Below are positions 54,373 through 62,899 of a stretch of DNA of 64,000 nt, one piece after another. The notes below the pieces were generated by a model. It worked only from the letters and a program-made list of their open reading frames with translations. It ran no database searches and was not told the DNA's origin. The position numbers and the translations under genes are program-made. The stretch is from Candidatus Nitrosotenuis uzonensis (lineage in GTDB: Archaea; Thermoproteota; Nitrososphaeria; Nitrososphaerales; Nitrosopumilaceae), in contig NZ_CBTY010000008.1 of NCBI RefSeq assembly GCF_000723185.1, positions 62,001 to 126,000 of the forward strand. Reading direction: 5' to 3'. Position 1 is the stretch's first letter; the number at the start of each line of letters is the position of its first letter.

Positions 54373-55233
54373 TTGGCACAGCGGCTTCAAGCATCAAGTG
54401 TAAAAAAGTTCATTCCGCCAAGAAAACGTGATTCGCGCAAAGGAGACAATGGCAAGGTCGCAGTGATAGGAGGAAGTTACATGTATCATGGTGCACCAGT
54501 CTTATCGTCGCTTGCAGCTCTAAGATCTGGCACGGATCTCGTATATACATGCGTGCCCAAAGTAATATCAGAATCAGTCAGGGCAATCTCGCCAAATCTT
54601 ATTGTAATTCCGATGGTTGACTACAAACTTACAAGAGGTTCTGCAAACAAACTACTTGGCCAGCTTCCACCAGACCTTGATTCTGCAACAATCGGCATGG
54701 GACTTTCTATTGCAGATGAAGAGGGGCTCAAAAACATAGTTACATCGCTTTCTTCTCAGAACGTAATGCTTTCACTTGATGCAAGCGCACTAGTCAAATA
54801 CATACTTCCGTCAGTGTCCGGCAAAAAAGTAGTTCTGACCCCGCACGCCGGTGAGTTCAAAAGAATGTTCGGTGAAATGCCGCCTGCAGCCACCACTCCG
54901 AGAGTAAAAATGGTGGAAAAAGCTGCAAAGGAGAACTCTGTGGTGATACTTTTGAAGGGCAGCACCGACGTAATAACTGACGGACAGAGAACGTTTCTCA
55001 ACCCGAAAAATCTTGCATCAATGACAGTTGGTGGCACTGGTGACGTACTATCTGGCCTTGTTGCAGGACTTCTTGCAAAAAATCACAACCTGCTAGAGTC
55101 CTCTGCGGCTGCATCGTTTGTAAACGGCCTTGCCGGAAAGACCAGTCAAAGAAAGAACGGACTGCACATAGTGGCAACTGATCTGATCGACGCTATTCCG
55201 GCAGTAATGAAATTATTTGACAGAGTGATTTGA
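54373..55233 (+). CDS. nnrD: ADP/ATP-dependent NAD(P)H-hydrate dehydratase
   Basis: About 286 aa. TTG at 54373 is preferred because it comes about 25 nt after a gatttatcg element and gives the usual family length; the frame is open further 5' inside the coiled-coil gene. Ribokinase-like fold of NnrD: DNGKVAVIGGSYMYHGAP, LTPHAGEFKRMFG and VGGTGDVLSGLVAGLLA. It repairs hydrated NAD(P)H. The fused epimerase domain of some NnrD proteins is absent. Its stop overlaps the M20 gene start (ATGA type). Confidence 0.88.
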   Translation: MAQRLQASSVKKFIPPRKRDSRKGDNGKVAVIGGSYMYHGAPVLSSLAALRSGTDLVYTCVPKVISESVRAISPNLIVIPMVDYKLTRGSANKLLGQLPPDLDSATIGMGLSIADEEGLKNIVTSLSSQNVMLSLDASALVKYILPSVSGKKVVLTPHAGEFKRMFGEMPPAATTPRVKMVEKAAKENSVVILLKGSTDVITDGQRTFLNPKNLASMTVGGTGDVLSGLVAGLLAKNHNLLESSAAASFVNGLAGKTSQRKNGLHIVATDLIDAIPAVMKLFDRVI

Positions 55234-56591
55234 TGAGACGAGTTCTCAGACAAGTTGATAGTGATTTTTCCAATCTTGTTTCCGATCTTCAAAAACTGAT
55301 ACGACAGCCAAGCGTATCTGCAAAAAACCAAGGAATTGAAGAATGTGCCAGACTTGTCAGCAAAATAATGAGAAAATCCGGAATCAGGACGCAAATACTC
55401 AAAATTAGTAATGCCACACCACTAGTGTTCGGCGAGGTGCGCTCAAAGAAAAACCCGACAAAAACGCTCCTGTTTTACAACCATTATGATGTGCAGCCGG
55501 CGGAGCCTTTTGAGCTGTGGGATGACGAGCCGTTCAGCGGAAAGGTCAAGGGAAACAAAATCTTTGGACGTGGCTCTGCCGACGATAAGGGCGAGCTGAT
55601 AACACGAATCAAGGCAGTCGAATCCTTTCTAAAAGTTCATGGTGATGTCCCATGCAATATCAAATTCGTCATAGAAGGAGAAGAAGAAATTGGAAGTGCG
55701 CACATAGAATCATACCTTAAAAAATATCGGAAAAAATTCGCATGCGATGCAGTAATCTGGGAGTTCGGATATGTTGATTCCAAGAATAGACCGATAATCG
55801 GCCTTGGAATGAAAGGCTTGCTGTATGTGGAAATGTCGGTAAAGGAAGCAGTGCGAGATGCCCATTCGAGTCTTGCAGTGATAATAAAAAATCCTGCGTG
55901 GCGCCTGATAGAGGCCCTTGATACACTTCGCGATCCCAGTGGAAAGATATTGATAAGGAATTGGTACGACGAGGTCGAGCCGTTTAGCAAAGAAGACTTG
56001 GCATTGCTGCAAAAAGAGCCATTCGATGAGAGGGCGTTCAAATCAGAATATGGTGTGCGCGAATTTGTGGCAGGCAAAAGAGGTATTGAGGTAAAAAAAG
56101 CACTTGCAGGTGATCCGACATGCAACATAGCTGGGATGATCTCAGGGTATACTATGCAGGGAGCCAAGACCGTCCTGCCGGCATCGGCAACGGTAAAGAT
56201 AGATTTTAGACTCGTTCCAAGAATGGATCCGAAAAAACAGTTCGCACGACTAAAATCCCATCTGAGAAGAAATGGGTTTTCAGACATCAAAATAAAGAGG
56301 TATCATGGGGAGGCTGCGTCAAGAACCAATCCGACAGACCCGTTCGTCTCATGCGTCAGAGATGCAGCAAAGGACTCTTTTGGCAACTACGTCGTCAACG
56401 TATCAAATGCTGGAACAGGGCCGATGCACTCGTTTGCAAGCGTCTTGCGCGCGCCATGTGTGTCGATCGGCTCTACCCATGTCTTTTCCAGAATTCACTC
56501 TCCCAACGAGTATGCAAGACTTGATCTTCTAAAGAAGACCACAAAATGCATGTGCCTGATAATTGATAATTTCTCAAAACAGGCCAACTAA
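55233..56591 (+). CDS. M20-family metallopeptidase
   Basis: About 452 aa, ATG at 55233 overlapping the nnrD stop. Metal-binding residues in FYNHYDVQPAEP (H, D), GRGSADDKGE and FVIEGEEEIGSAH (E, E) and a dimerisation domain in the middle, ending with IHSPNEYARL near the last His ligand. M20 members hydrolyse dipeptides or deacylate amino acids; substrate unknown. Part of an operon with nnrD. Confidence 0.88.
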   Translation: MRRVLRQVDSDFSNLVSDLQKLIRQPSVSAKNQGIEECARLVSKIMRKSGIRTQILKISNATPLVFGEVRSKKNPTKTLLFYNHYDVQPAEPFELWDDEPFSGKVKGNKIFGRGSADDKGELITRIKAVESFLKVHGDVPCNIKFVIEGEEEIGSAHIESYLKKYRKKFACDAVIWEFGYVDSKNRPIIGLGMKGLLYVEMSVKEAVRDAHSSLAVIIKNPAWRLIEALDTLRDPSGKILIRNWYDEVEPFSKEDLALLQKEPFDERAFKSEYGVREFVAGKRGIEVKKALAGDPTCNIAGMISGYTMQGAKTVLPASATVKIDFRLVPRMDPKKQFARLKSHLRRNGFSDIKIKRYHGEAASRTNPTDPFVSCVRDAAKDSFGNYVVNVSNAGTGPMHSFASVLRAPCVSIGSTHVFSRIHSPNEYARLDLLKKTTKCMCLIIDNFSKQAN

Positions 56592-56641
56592 GGCTGTTTT
56601 TGTAGAAAAGGCTTTAATGTGCATCCAAAGCACGTCAGATT

Positions 56642-57235
56642 ATGTCAATGTACATGCCAGGTGCAACAGCCGTGGGAATAACATTTGATAACGGTGTAGT
56701 GTTTGCAAGTGAGAAAAGAATAGCTTATGGAAACTTTCTTGTAAGCAAAACTACGAAAAAGACGTTCTCGCTAACAGATCAGGTGGGCACGGCAATAGCC
56801 GGTCTTGTCGCAGACATGCAAATACTCGTTCTCCAGATAAAGGCACTTGCAAAGATAAGGAAGATGGAACTAAAAAGAGACATCCCGCCAAATTCGATTG
56901 CAAAGATGATGTCAAATCTGATGTATGAGAGAAGATTCTTTCCACTGCTGACACAGGTGATAGTAGGTGGTGTGGTTGACAAACCTGCAATTTACACTCT
57001 GGATCCACTCGGCTCAGTCCTTCCAGATGAATACGCCGCAGTCGGAACCGGCGCAGAAATGGCACTTGGTGTGCTTGATCAGCAATACAAGCCGGGAATG
57101 AAAGAAAAAGAGGCAACAGACCTTGCAATAAAATCAATTCGTGCAGCAACAATGCGAGATTCTTTTAGTGGAGACGGAATAGATGTGCTTGTAATTACAA
57201 AAGAAGGCACAAAAGAGTTTACAGAAAAACTCTAA
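56642..57235 (+). CDS. psmB: Proteasome beta-type subunit lacking catalytic Thr1
   Basis: A 197-aa 20S core beta subunit. The canonical G-TTTVG autoprocessing site is replaced by MPGATAVGI: aligning by GV-type position, the Thr1 site is Ala8. Glu17 and Lys33 equivalents remain (SEKRI and SKTTKKTF), as does AVGTGAEMALGVL. The product should assemble into the core without being a cleaving subunit, as known for one beta subunit of crenarchaeal proteasomes; a second active beta would be encoded elsewhere. It is preceded by an atgtgcatcc region about 15-20 nt upstream. Confidence 0.88.
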   Translation: MSMYMPGATAVGITFDNGVVFASEKRIAYGNFLVSKTTKKTFSLTDQVGTAIAGLVADMQILVLQIKALAKIRKMELKRDIPPNSIAKMMSNLMYERRFFPLLTQVIVGGVVDKPAIYTLDPLGSVLPDEYAAVGTGAEMALGVLDQQYKPGMKEKEATDLAIKSIRAATMRDSFSGDGIDVLVITKEGTKEFTEKL

Positions 57236-57343
57236 AAATAGAATCCCACGTAGGCATCAAAACAGACGGTATCTAGGCAAGCTGTACGACTTGATTTTGT
57301 TGGAAATTTTTAAACGCTAAAACTTCAATTTTTCATTCTTTTA

Positions 57344-57685
57344 TTAGAGTAGTTTGTATGGCTTACCATTTTTATCATAGGTAATCCATTCTCCAGATTT
57401 TTCTCCATTTTTAAAACGCCCAGAACGTATCTTCTTTCCATCTTTTCTGAACCATTCCAAATATCTCACAAGAACTCCATTGATTTTATTGCCTTTTGCT
57501 AAGATTGAACCATCTTTATGATATTCAACATGTTTGGTTTTTCCCATGATTGGTTCTATCTGTGATTTAGTATAACAATTTTTTATTATTGGATTTATAA
57601 GAAAAGCTCTTTGAATCTTTTCCTCACTCACGAAAACCTCTTCGTAATTTACTAGAAAAGCTTGTACCAGATCATACCCAGTCAC
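57344..57685 (-). CDS. MORN-repeat-like protein near a tRNA fragment
   Basis: A 113-aa protein from GTG at 57685. The C-terminal half has MORN_2-type repeats (HVEYHKDGSILAKG..., GRFKNGEKSGEWITYDKNGK), and the N-terminal half is helical. A/T content is clearly higher than neighbours. The open frame extends upstream to 57731 without a start codon, across the tRNA-Leu-like fragment, so the gene may be truncated or may have arrived with a mobile element. Function unknown. Confidence 0.5.
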   Translation of the reverse strand: MTGYDLVQAFLVNYEEVFVSEEKIQRAFLINPIIKNCYTKSQIEPIMGKTKHVEYHKDGSILAKGNKINGVLVRYLEWFRKDGKKIRSGRFKNGEKSGEWITYDKNGKPYKLL

Positions 57686-57686
57686 G

Positions 57687-57744
57687 AGCAGATCAAAGCT
57701 GTGAAGATATTGTAAATATCTGTGTTCAAATCACACCCATCCGC
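57687..57744 (+). tRNA. 3' fragment resembling tRNA-Leu(CAA), no 5' half
   Basis: From 57687 the sequence shows an anticodon arm (agcag-at-CAA-ag-ctgtg, four of five pairs), a long variable arm (gatatt-gta-aatatc, six perfect pairs), and a T-arm (tgtg-ttcaaat-caca) followed by the acceptor-like cccatccgct. No matching 5' acceptor (cggatgg) or D-arm lies upstream. This is the size and content of a tRNA 3' half left by site-specific integration. Not a functional tRNA; the identity rests on visual folding. Confidence 0.45.
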
Positions 57745-57835
57745 TAGAGGAATTAAAGATCCCAGCTATAATCTAAATCTGTTTAATCCTGACAAGATAA
57801 AGAGTTTTACTGGAAAAATACCAGATTCACGTATG

Positions 57836-58312
57836 TTAGTCTTTTAGCGACTTTTTGATTTCCCAGAATCTGTCTGAGATGTAATGGAGGTTTTCTACAA
57901 CTACACCCTTGTTCATTGCGGCCATTTCCTGACTTGAGACAAGTGCCCTGCCTACTGCAAGGAATTTTTTTTGCGATTCTTCTACTACGCACACAATACT
58001 GCCCTTCTCAAATTCTGTAAAACTTCTAATTCCGGGCCTCATCACATTTGCCCCATCGCACATGAACTTGACTGCGCCCATATCTACTGTTACACTCGGA
58101 AACATCTGGAGAATTTTAACATCGCTCAAAAACGGCAGATATGATTGACCCATCTTTATTGCGGTAATGCCCTCACCTACCAGTATCTGTGAGTTCTCGT
58201 CAATTTCATAGATTTTCAAGTTTTTTATTTTTGGTAGCTCGACTTTCCACTGCGAGGATATCTCTCTTAACACGTTTGCAGTGTCTGTTTTGGAGATCAG
58301 ATTTGATTTCAA
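57836..58312 (-). CDS. PUA-domain RNA-binding protein (MCT-1/TMA20-like)
   Basis: A 158-aa protein. The C-terminal 75 residues are a PUA domain (MCDGANVMRPGIRSF...GSIVCVVEESQKKFLAVGRAL). The N-terminal part (residues 1-75) matches the pre-PUA domain of archaeal and eukaryotic MCT-1/TMA20-type proteins, which bind rRNA or act in translation. Its start overlaps the homoserine dehydrogenase stop by 4 nt, indicating translational coupling. Confidence 0.8.
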   Translation of the reverse strand: MKSNLISKTDTANVLREISSQWKVELPKIKNLKIYEIDENSQILVGEGITAIKMGQSYLPFLSDVKILQMFPSVTVDMGAVKFMCDGANVMRPGIRSFTEFEKGSIVCVVEESQKKFLAVGRALVSSQEMAAMNKGVVVENLHYISDRFWEIKKSLKD

Positions 58313-59319
58313 TCCCTTGATATCTCCTTGCGGATATCCAAAAGATCTCTGAGTATTGAGCTTGCAGTCTCTGTGCCACCAGCTCCTCTACCTATTATGG
58401 TCTGCGTACCTGAATGCTCTGATGTGAACGATATTGCATTTAGCGTTCCGTTGACGCACAGCGGATCATCAACGGGAACCTCCCTTGGGGCTACAATCAA
58501 CTCCTTGTTGCAAGATGCGATTAGCTTGACTGCGCATTTTTTCTTTGCTGCCGCCTTGATGTCCTTTGTGGTAACTCCTCGTATTCCAGTTCTTTTGATA
58601 TCTGGCATGGTTACCTTCATGCCCATTATCCAGTTTGCAAGTATTACCAGCTTTGCAGCAGCATCAAGACCGTCAAGGTCTAGTGATTCGTCTGCCTCAA
58701 CATACCCTTTTGATTTTGCATCCTTGAGCGCTGCCTCAAAACTCATTCCCCTTGCCATATTTGTTAGGATGTAGTTTGTCGTGCCGTTGAGTATTCCAGC
58801 AAAAGATGTTATCTGTTCGCCTCTCAAGCTGTTTTTTGCATAGTCAAGTATCGGGGTGCCGCCTCCCACAGTGCCGCTAAACCTGAAAAGAACCTGGTTG
58901 TAAGTTGCAAGCTCCATCAGTGATGGAAATGCAAGTGCAAGAGGTCCTTTGTTGACCGATATGACATGCATCCTGCGCTTCATGGCCGATATTATATGAG
59001 ACATCCCCGGTTCTGCATCTCGGTAGTTGCTTGCGGTAGTCTCTACAAGAACATCTGCATCTACATTGTTGATTATGTCTAGGCCTACCATGTTCTTTTT
59101 TGACTTGTCATACTTTCTTATGGTCCCGAATTTCTTTTTGACTTCAATAAGCCTGTTTACATCAAGCCCTGCCGGATCAGATACTCCGCCTTTGCTGTCA
59201 AACGCCCCGACTATTCTTGGCTTTATCCCATACTTTGCATACAGATCATCCATGCGTGATACAAGAAGTTTTGCTAGGCTCTGGGCTACGGTGCCAAATC
59301 CGCAAATTATTATTCTCAA
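58309..59319 (-). CDS. hom: Homoserine dehydrogenase
   Basis: A 336-aa protein. N-terminal Rossmann GFGTVAQSLAKLLV, catalytic-region SVNKGPLALAF, FSGTVGGGTPILDYA, LNGTTNYILTNM and YVEADESLDLDGLDAAAKL are the family signature. Without an ACT domain. It makes homoserine for threonine and methionine. Co-translated with the PUA protein by a 4-nt overlap. Confidence 0.93.
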   Translation of the reverse strand: MRIIICGFGTVAQSLAKLLVSRMDDLYAKYGIKPRIVGAFDSKGGVSDPAGLDVNRLIEVKKKFGTIRKYDKSKKNMVGLDIINNVDADVLVETTASNYRDAEPGMSHIISAMKRRMHVISVNKGPLALAFPSLMELATYNQVLFRFSGTVGGGTPILDYAKNSLRGEQITSFAGILNGTTNYILTNMARGMSFEAALKDAKSKGYVEADESLDLDGLDAAAKLVILANWIMGMKVTMPDIKRTGIRGVTTKDIKAAAKKKCAVKLIASCNKELIVAPREVPVDDPLCVNGTLNAISFTSEHSGTQTIIGRGAGGTETASSILRDLLDIRKEISRD

Positions 59320-59416
59320 ACATCACACCTCCTGGTCTGTAATACTGCATGTTTTGTGGTTTCCAATCAAGATGAATTGGCTTGATGCTATCTTATTAAT
59401 GATGATGGTTTTCACA

Positions 59417-59809
59417 TTATGATTTTTCAAGGTTTAAAGAAACTGAGTTTATGCAAAACCTGCTAAACGTTGGAGCTGGACCGTCCTCAAAGACATGGCC
59501 AAGATGAGCATCACATTTTGCACACATGACCTCCGTGCGTAGCATGCCAAAGCTAGAGTCCGTCTCGTACTTGATGCTGTCCTCACTTATGGGCTCAAAG
59601 AAGCTAGGCCAGCCCGTGCCAGAATCAAACTTTGCCTCTGAGCCGAACAGCTTGTTGCCGCAACAGGCGCACTTGTATGTGCCGTTTTCCTTGCAATAAT
59701 TGTATGTTCCGCTAAACGGTGCCTCTGTAGCCTTCCTTCTGCATACATTATACTGTTCTTCTGTGAGGATGTTTTTCCATTCCTCATCTGTCTTTTTTAT
59801 CTTGTCCAC
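59417..59809 (-). CDS. msrB: Peptide methionine-R-sulfoxide reductase
   Basis: A 130-aa MsrB. Zinc Cys pairs CACCGNKLF and [10 protein letters not shown], substrate region [10 protein letters not shown], and catalytic Cys in [10 protein letters not shown]. Repairs oxidised methionine. It lies just downstream of thyX on the same strand (37 nt gap) and is probably co-transcribed or independently expressed; no terminator is visible. Confidence 0.92.
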   Translation of the reverse strand: MDKIKKTDEEWKNILTEEQYNVCRRKATEAPFSGTYNYCKENGTYKCACCGNKLFGSEAKFDSGTGWPSFFEPISEDSIKYETDSSFGMLRTEVMCAKCDAHLGHVFEDGPAPTFSRFCINSVSLNLEKS

Positions 59810-59846
59810 AATGCAGTATGTGCAAAGCAGTATTATAGGATTCTTG

Positions 59847-61469
59847 CTATTTTGTGGTTTTTCTTTTCTCTTCTATTCTTTTTTCCGACTCGAATCTTTC
59901 AAGCTCATATGTGTTCATATCTGCAAATCTGATTATCCTGGACAGGGTCGGATGCCTCTTTTTTATCGCAAGAAACATCTTTTGTGCGACTTGGCGGTAA
60001 TCTGCGTGCCCCTGCGGTATAGTTCTAAGCTCAATTAGATGGCAGGCCTCTCTGAGGTTGAGCCTGACTAGAAACGGATAATTGTATGCAAAGTTGACCA
60101 CGTACTGCGCTTCCTGCGGATACTTTGCTCTCATCTTTTCAAATACGTGCTTTGTATTCTGCATGCACTCATTGTATTCCTTACCTAGTCCGATCTGGCT
60201 TATCTCATCGGGCATTGCAAATCCGTGATCTGTTGTGAGAAGCTGCCTTTGCATTGTCAGCACTCTATGTCTGTGCAGATCTCTGAACATGCCAAAATTG
60301 CCTATTATATCGAACGTATATTCTGTCATCTCAAAGGCGCGTGGTGGCCGATGTCTTCTGTTGGTGCGAAGCTTGGCAATGCCTTCTATTATGTTCGACT
60401 TTTCCTTTTTACTCATCTTTTTTACATCTGATAATATGGACCTGTAAGAGACTGTCTGAGGCTCGTACAAAAGCGAAGCGACTATCTTGTTCTGGGCCGA
60501 GCTTTCGCCCTCATAGTCGACAAGTCTTACAACCGCGCCTTGGGATCTTGCTGTGGATGCATGTCTTCTTGCCATGTTCTTTGTGTACTTGTTCACAGAC
60601 CTGAGGTATTCTTGCATGGCTTTTCCGTACTTGTCGTCGGATCTGCGCACAAATGACTTGATTGTGGTATCAAGCTCGTGTTTTATCTTGGCTGCAAGCT
60701 CTCTTTCTTCCCTTAGTTCGGAGCTAAAAAGTACTGTCAGTAGGTATTCAAAGGCACGTCCGTTCCCTGTAATGCCGACGTTGGTGATAGTGGAGGCAGG
60801 AAGCAGACCACGCAAAATGTCTAGCGCCTTTGCCTTGGTAGTTGCATTGTAGATGAACGTTGCAGACTTGATGTCTTGCGAGTCGCTAAGCTTGGAAAAC
60901 GGAATCTCCGTTCCAGAACGCATGTCTTTGAATTTGAGATTTTCGATAGGATCTCTTTCTCTTATGTATTTGAGCATGGGCTCTATGCTTTTTGCATATG
61001 TGTCAAAATCAAAATTACAGCATTCCAGATACATATCTGCAAATCTTGATTCCATTATGGTTGGCTCCCTGTAGAACTTGTAATTGCCATCAATTTTTTT
61101 ATCCCACGCGACATAGCGCGATGATTTTTCAAGATATGATAGGCCTATTCTCCTGTCTTCAATTTTTTTTACCGCAATGTTAGAGATTCCCTCAATGGCT
61201 ATCTGTGCGATGCCCAGCTCGGCTACAGAATCATCGCCGTACTCGATTAGTACTTTGTTATAAAATTCGTCGCCACGGTTTTCATTTGCAAGAAATTCAT
61301 CAAGAAAAATTCGTCGCATGCTCTTGTCCGTCCTACTGTATCTGGACATGAGAGCGCCGCGATCCACCTGGCGTGGGGTGGTTATGGCAAAGACAGAATC
61401 ATCCGCATTTGAAAAGTGTTTGAGCAGGATCTCTTTTTCGGACGGTGTGAATTCTGTCAATGAAATCAA
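59847..61469 (-). CDS. Tandem-domain ThyX-type flavin-dependent thymidylate synthase homolog
   Basis: A 540-aa protein about twice the usual ThyX length (about 220-250). Both halves keep ThyX-type segments (SRYVAWDKK... in the first, [19 protein letters not shown] in the second), but the RHRxxSxxxxSxR motif is degenerate: the second half reads [10 protein letters not shown]. Flavin and nucleotide contacts may come from both halves, or one may be structural. Same strand as msrB. Confidence 0.8.
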   Translation of the reverse strand: MISLTEFTPSEKEILLKHFSNADDSVFAITTPRQVDRGALMSRYSRTDKSMRRIFLDEFLANENRGDEFYNKVLIEYGDDSVAELGIAQIAIEGISNIAVKKIEDRRIGLSYLEKSSRYVAWDKKIDGNYKFYREPTIMESRFADMYLECCNFDFDTYAKSIEPMLKYIRERDPIENLKFKDMRSGTEIPFSKLSDSQDIKSATFIYNATTKAKALDILRGLLPASTITNVGITGNGRAFEYLLTVLFSSELREERELAAKIKHELDTTIKSFVRRSDDKYGKAMQEYLRSVNKYTKNMARRHASTARSQGAVVRLVDYEGESSAQNKIVASLLYEPQTVSYRSILSDVKKMSKKEKSNIIEGIAKLRTNRRHRPPRAFEMTEYTFDIIGNFGMFRDLHRHRVLTMQRQLLTTDHGFAMPDEISQIGLGKEYNECMQNTKHVFEKMRAKYPQEAQYVVNFAYNYPFLVRLNLREACHLIELRTIPQGHADYRQVAQKMFLAIKKRHPTLSRIIRFADMNTYELERFESEKRIEEKRKTTK

Positions 61470-61491
61470 GAATTGGAGGATTGTAATTAAA

Positions 61492-61767
61492 CTATTTTCG
61501 TTTGATCTGGATTAGATCCGGCGTGGCTGATCTTCCTTTTGCCTGCCATCTTAGGAGCACTTCTTTTAGCGCGTTCGCGTCGCTTTCATTTTCGGTGTAT
61601 AGGAGCATCGTCATCCAATGGCCATTGCCTGCCTTTCCTCCAACCGAGTTCATCCAAAAGTTGCTTGGAAGATCTCTCAGTGCCGCATTGTTTGGATCTT
61701 TGCTAATCTCTATCCACCTTTTTGAGACAAAGTGCAATATCTGGTCCAGACCGCTTTTGTCTATCAT
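61492..61767 (-). CDS. Small conserved hypothetical protein
   Basis: A 91-aa soluble protein starting at ATG 61767, chosen because a ttttaaaat box lies 25-30 nt upstream; the frame is open much further 5' but into the cdvA gene region. One Trp-rich block ([10 protein letters not shown]...NFWMNSVGG...GHWMTMLL). No recognised family. 22 nt upstream of thyX on the same strand, so likely co-transcribed. Confidence 0.55.
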   Translation of the reverse strand: MIDKSGLDQILHFVSKRWIEISKDPNNAALRDLPSNFWMNSVGGKAGNGHWMTMLLYTENESDANALKEVLLRWQAKGRSATPDLIQIKRK

Positions 61768-61867
61768 GAGTTGATTTTGACCAAGACCGGATTTTAAAAT
61801 TGCGAAAAATCCTGACTTTGTTAAATTGTTCTTACCAAAACTAGAAAGCTTGTTAACATTTTCCCGG

Positions 61868-61877
61868 TTATATAAAA
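61868..61877 (+). promoter_or_regulatory. TATA box of cdvA (ttatataaaa)
   Basis: A near-consensus archaeal TATA box about 22 nt upstream of the ATG at 61895, which fixes the start of cdvA and argues against the longer upstream reading. Confidence 0.65.
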
Positions 61878-61894
61878 CGCCAGAGTCCTTGTCA

Positions 61895-62842
61895 ATGAAC
61901 AAGGACGAGATAGAGATTATCGGCAAGAACGTCAAGGACATGTATGGAACGGCCGTCGGCAAGGTTATCGGAACGATAACTGACATTGACGGAAGCATAC
62001 AGACCGTGGGAATCGACTGTGGTCTTGAAGGACTAAAGCAGGTCCCATTTGAACAACTGGTTGTTCAAGGCGATGTCGTAATCTATATACCGAAATGGAG
62101 GCTCGATGCCCAGAGATTCCTCAGGGAAAAAGGACTGACCATTCGAAGACTCAAAGCTCTAATCGACATCGTATCCGAAAATGACGAAATGCGGGAAGAT
62201 GCTGAAATCATACATGAGAAGTACAAGTCAAAGCTGCTATCGCTCGAAGAAGCCGAGAAAGACATCTCGACTAGATTGTCGGCAAGACTTGAAGCACTCA
62301 ATGAACAGCTCAAATCCGTAAAGGTTCTATTGTTTGATGCAAAGGTGCAGTTCAAGAGTAATGAGATCACAGAGTCAAAGTACGATCTTATCAAGACCCA
62401 TACGGGAGAGATAATGGAGCACATTGACCACGAAAAGGCAGAAATCCTTAACATCCAAAGAAGAATCGCAGACATATCGCTTGATGGCGCCCAAGTACAG
62501 GTAAATCAGAGAGAACAGATACAGCATTCAGCAGTATCATATCTGGTAACTGACACGACGGCAGGCCAACAGGTGGAGACTCCATCAGTGCCTTCCTATG
62601 TGGACGAAACAAAGACTCCTGAGACTGCAAGCGCATCATCGCAGGGTGCACCGCAGACTGCAGATACGACATCTGCTCCTGAACCGGTAACCGCACAGCC
62701 AAGTGCAGCCTCTTCTTCGGCCGTACAAAATAAAGAAGTGGTAGCATGGCGTGGCGCGGTCGCGCAATCTGCTCCTGCTGTGAATAGTGTCAGCACACCT
62801 GATGCCGGATCAGACTGGTTCGCCAAAATGGAAGCCCAATAG
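61895..62842 (+). CDS. cdvA: Cell division protein CdvA
   Basis: A 315-aa protein from ATG at 61895 (set by the TATA box). An N-terminal PRC-barrel (residues about 5-75, GKNVKDMYGTAVGKVIGTI and VPFEQLVVQGDVVIYIP) is followed by a coiled coil (about 95-195), a disordered Ala/Ser/Thr/Gln/Pro-rich linker (about 210-295) and a conserved tail WFAKMEAQ. This is the CdvA layout of thaumarchaea. CdvA recruits ESCRT-III-like CdvB to midcell in the Cdv division system. Other cdv genes are not in this window; the genome also has a tubulin-like gene (16076). Confidence 0.9.
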   Translation: MNKDEIEIIGKNVKDMYGTAVGKVIGTITDIDGSIQTVGIDCGLEGLKQVPFEQLVVQGDVVIYIPKWRLDAQRFLREKGLTIRRLKALIDIVSENDEMREDAEIIHEKYKSKLLSLEEAEKDISTRLSARLEALNEQLKSVKVLLFDAKVQFKSNEITESKYDLIKTHTGEIMEHIDHEKAEILNIQRRIADISLDGAQVQVNQREQIQHSAVSYLVTDTTAGQQVETPSVPSYVDETKTPETASASSQGAPQTADTTSAPEPVTAQPSAASSSAVQNKEVVAWRGAVAQSAPAVNSVSTPDAGSDWFAKMEAQ

Positions 62843-62899
62843 AGAAGGCCCACATCCTATTTTTATAACATTTACAAATAACTACTCACAAATCATATC

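Noticed and set aside
57661-57760. Complete functional tRNA gene
   Set aside because: No acceptor 5' strand or D-arm precedes the anticodon arm; only the 3' part can be folded.
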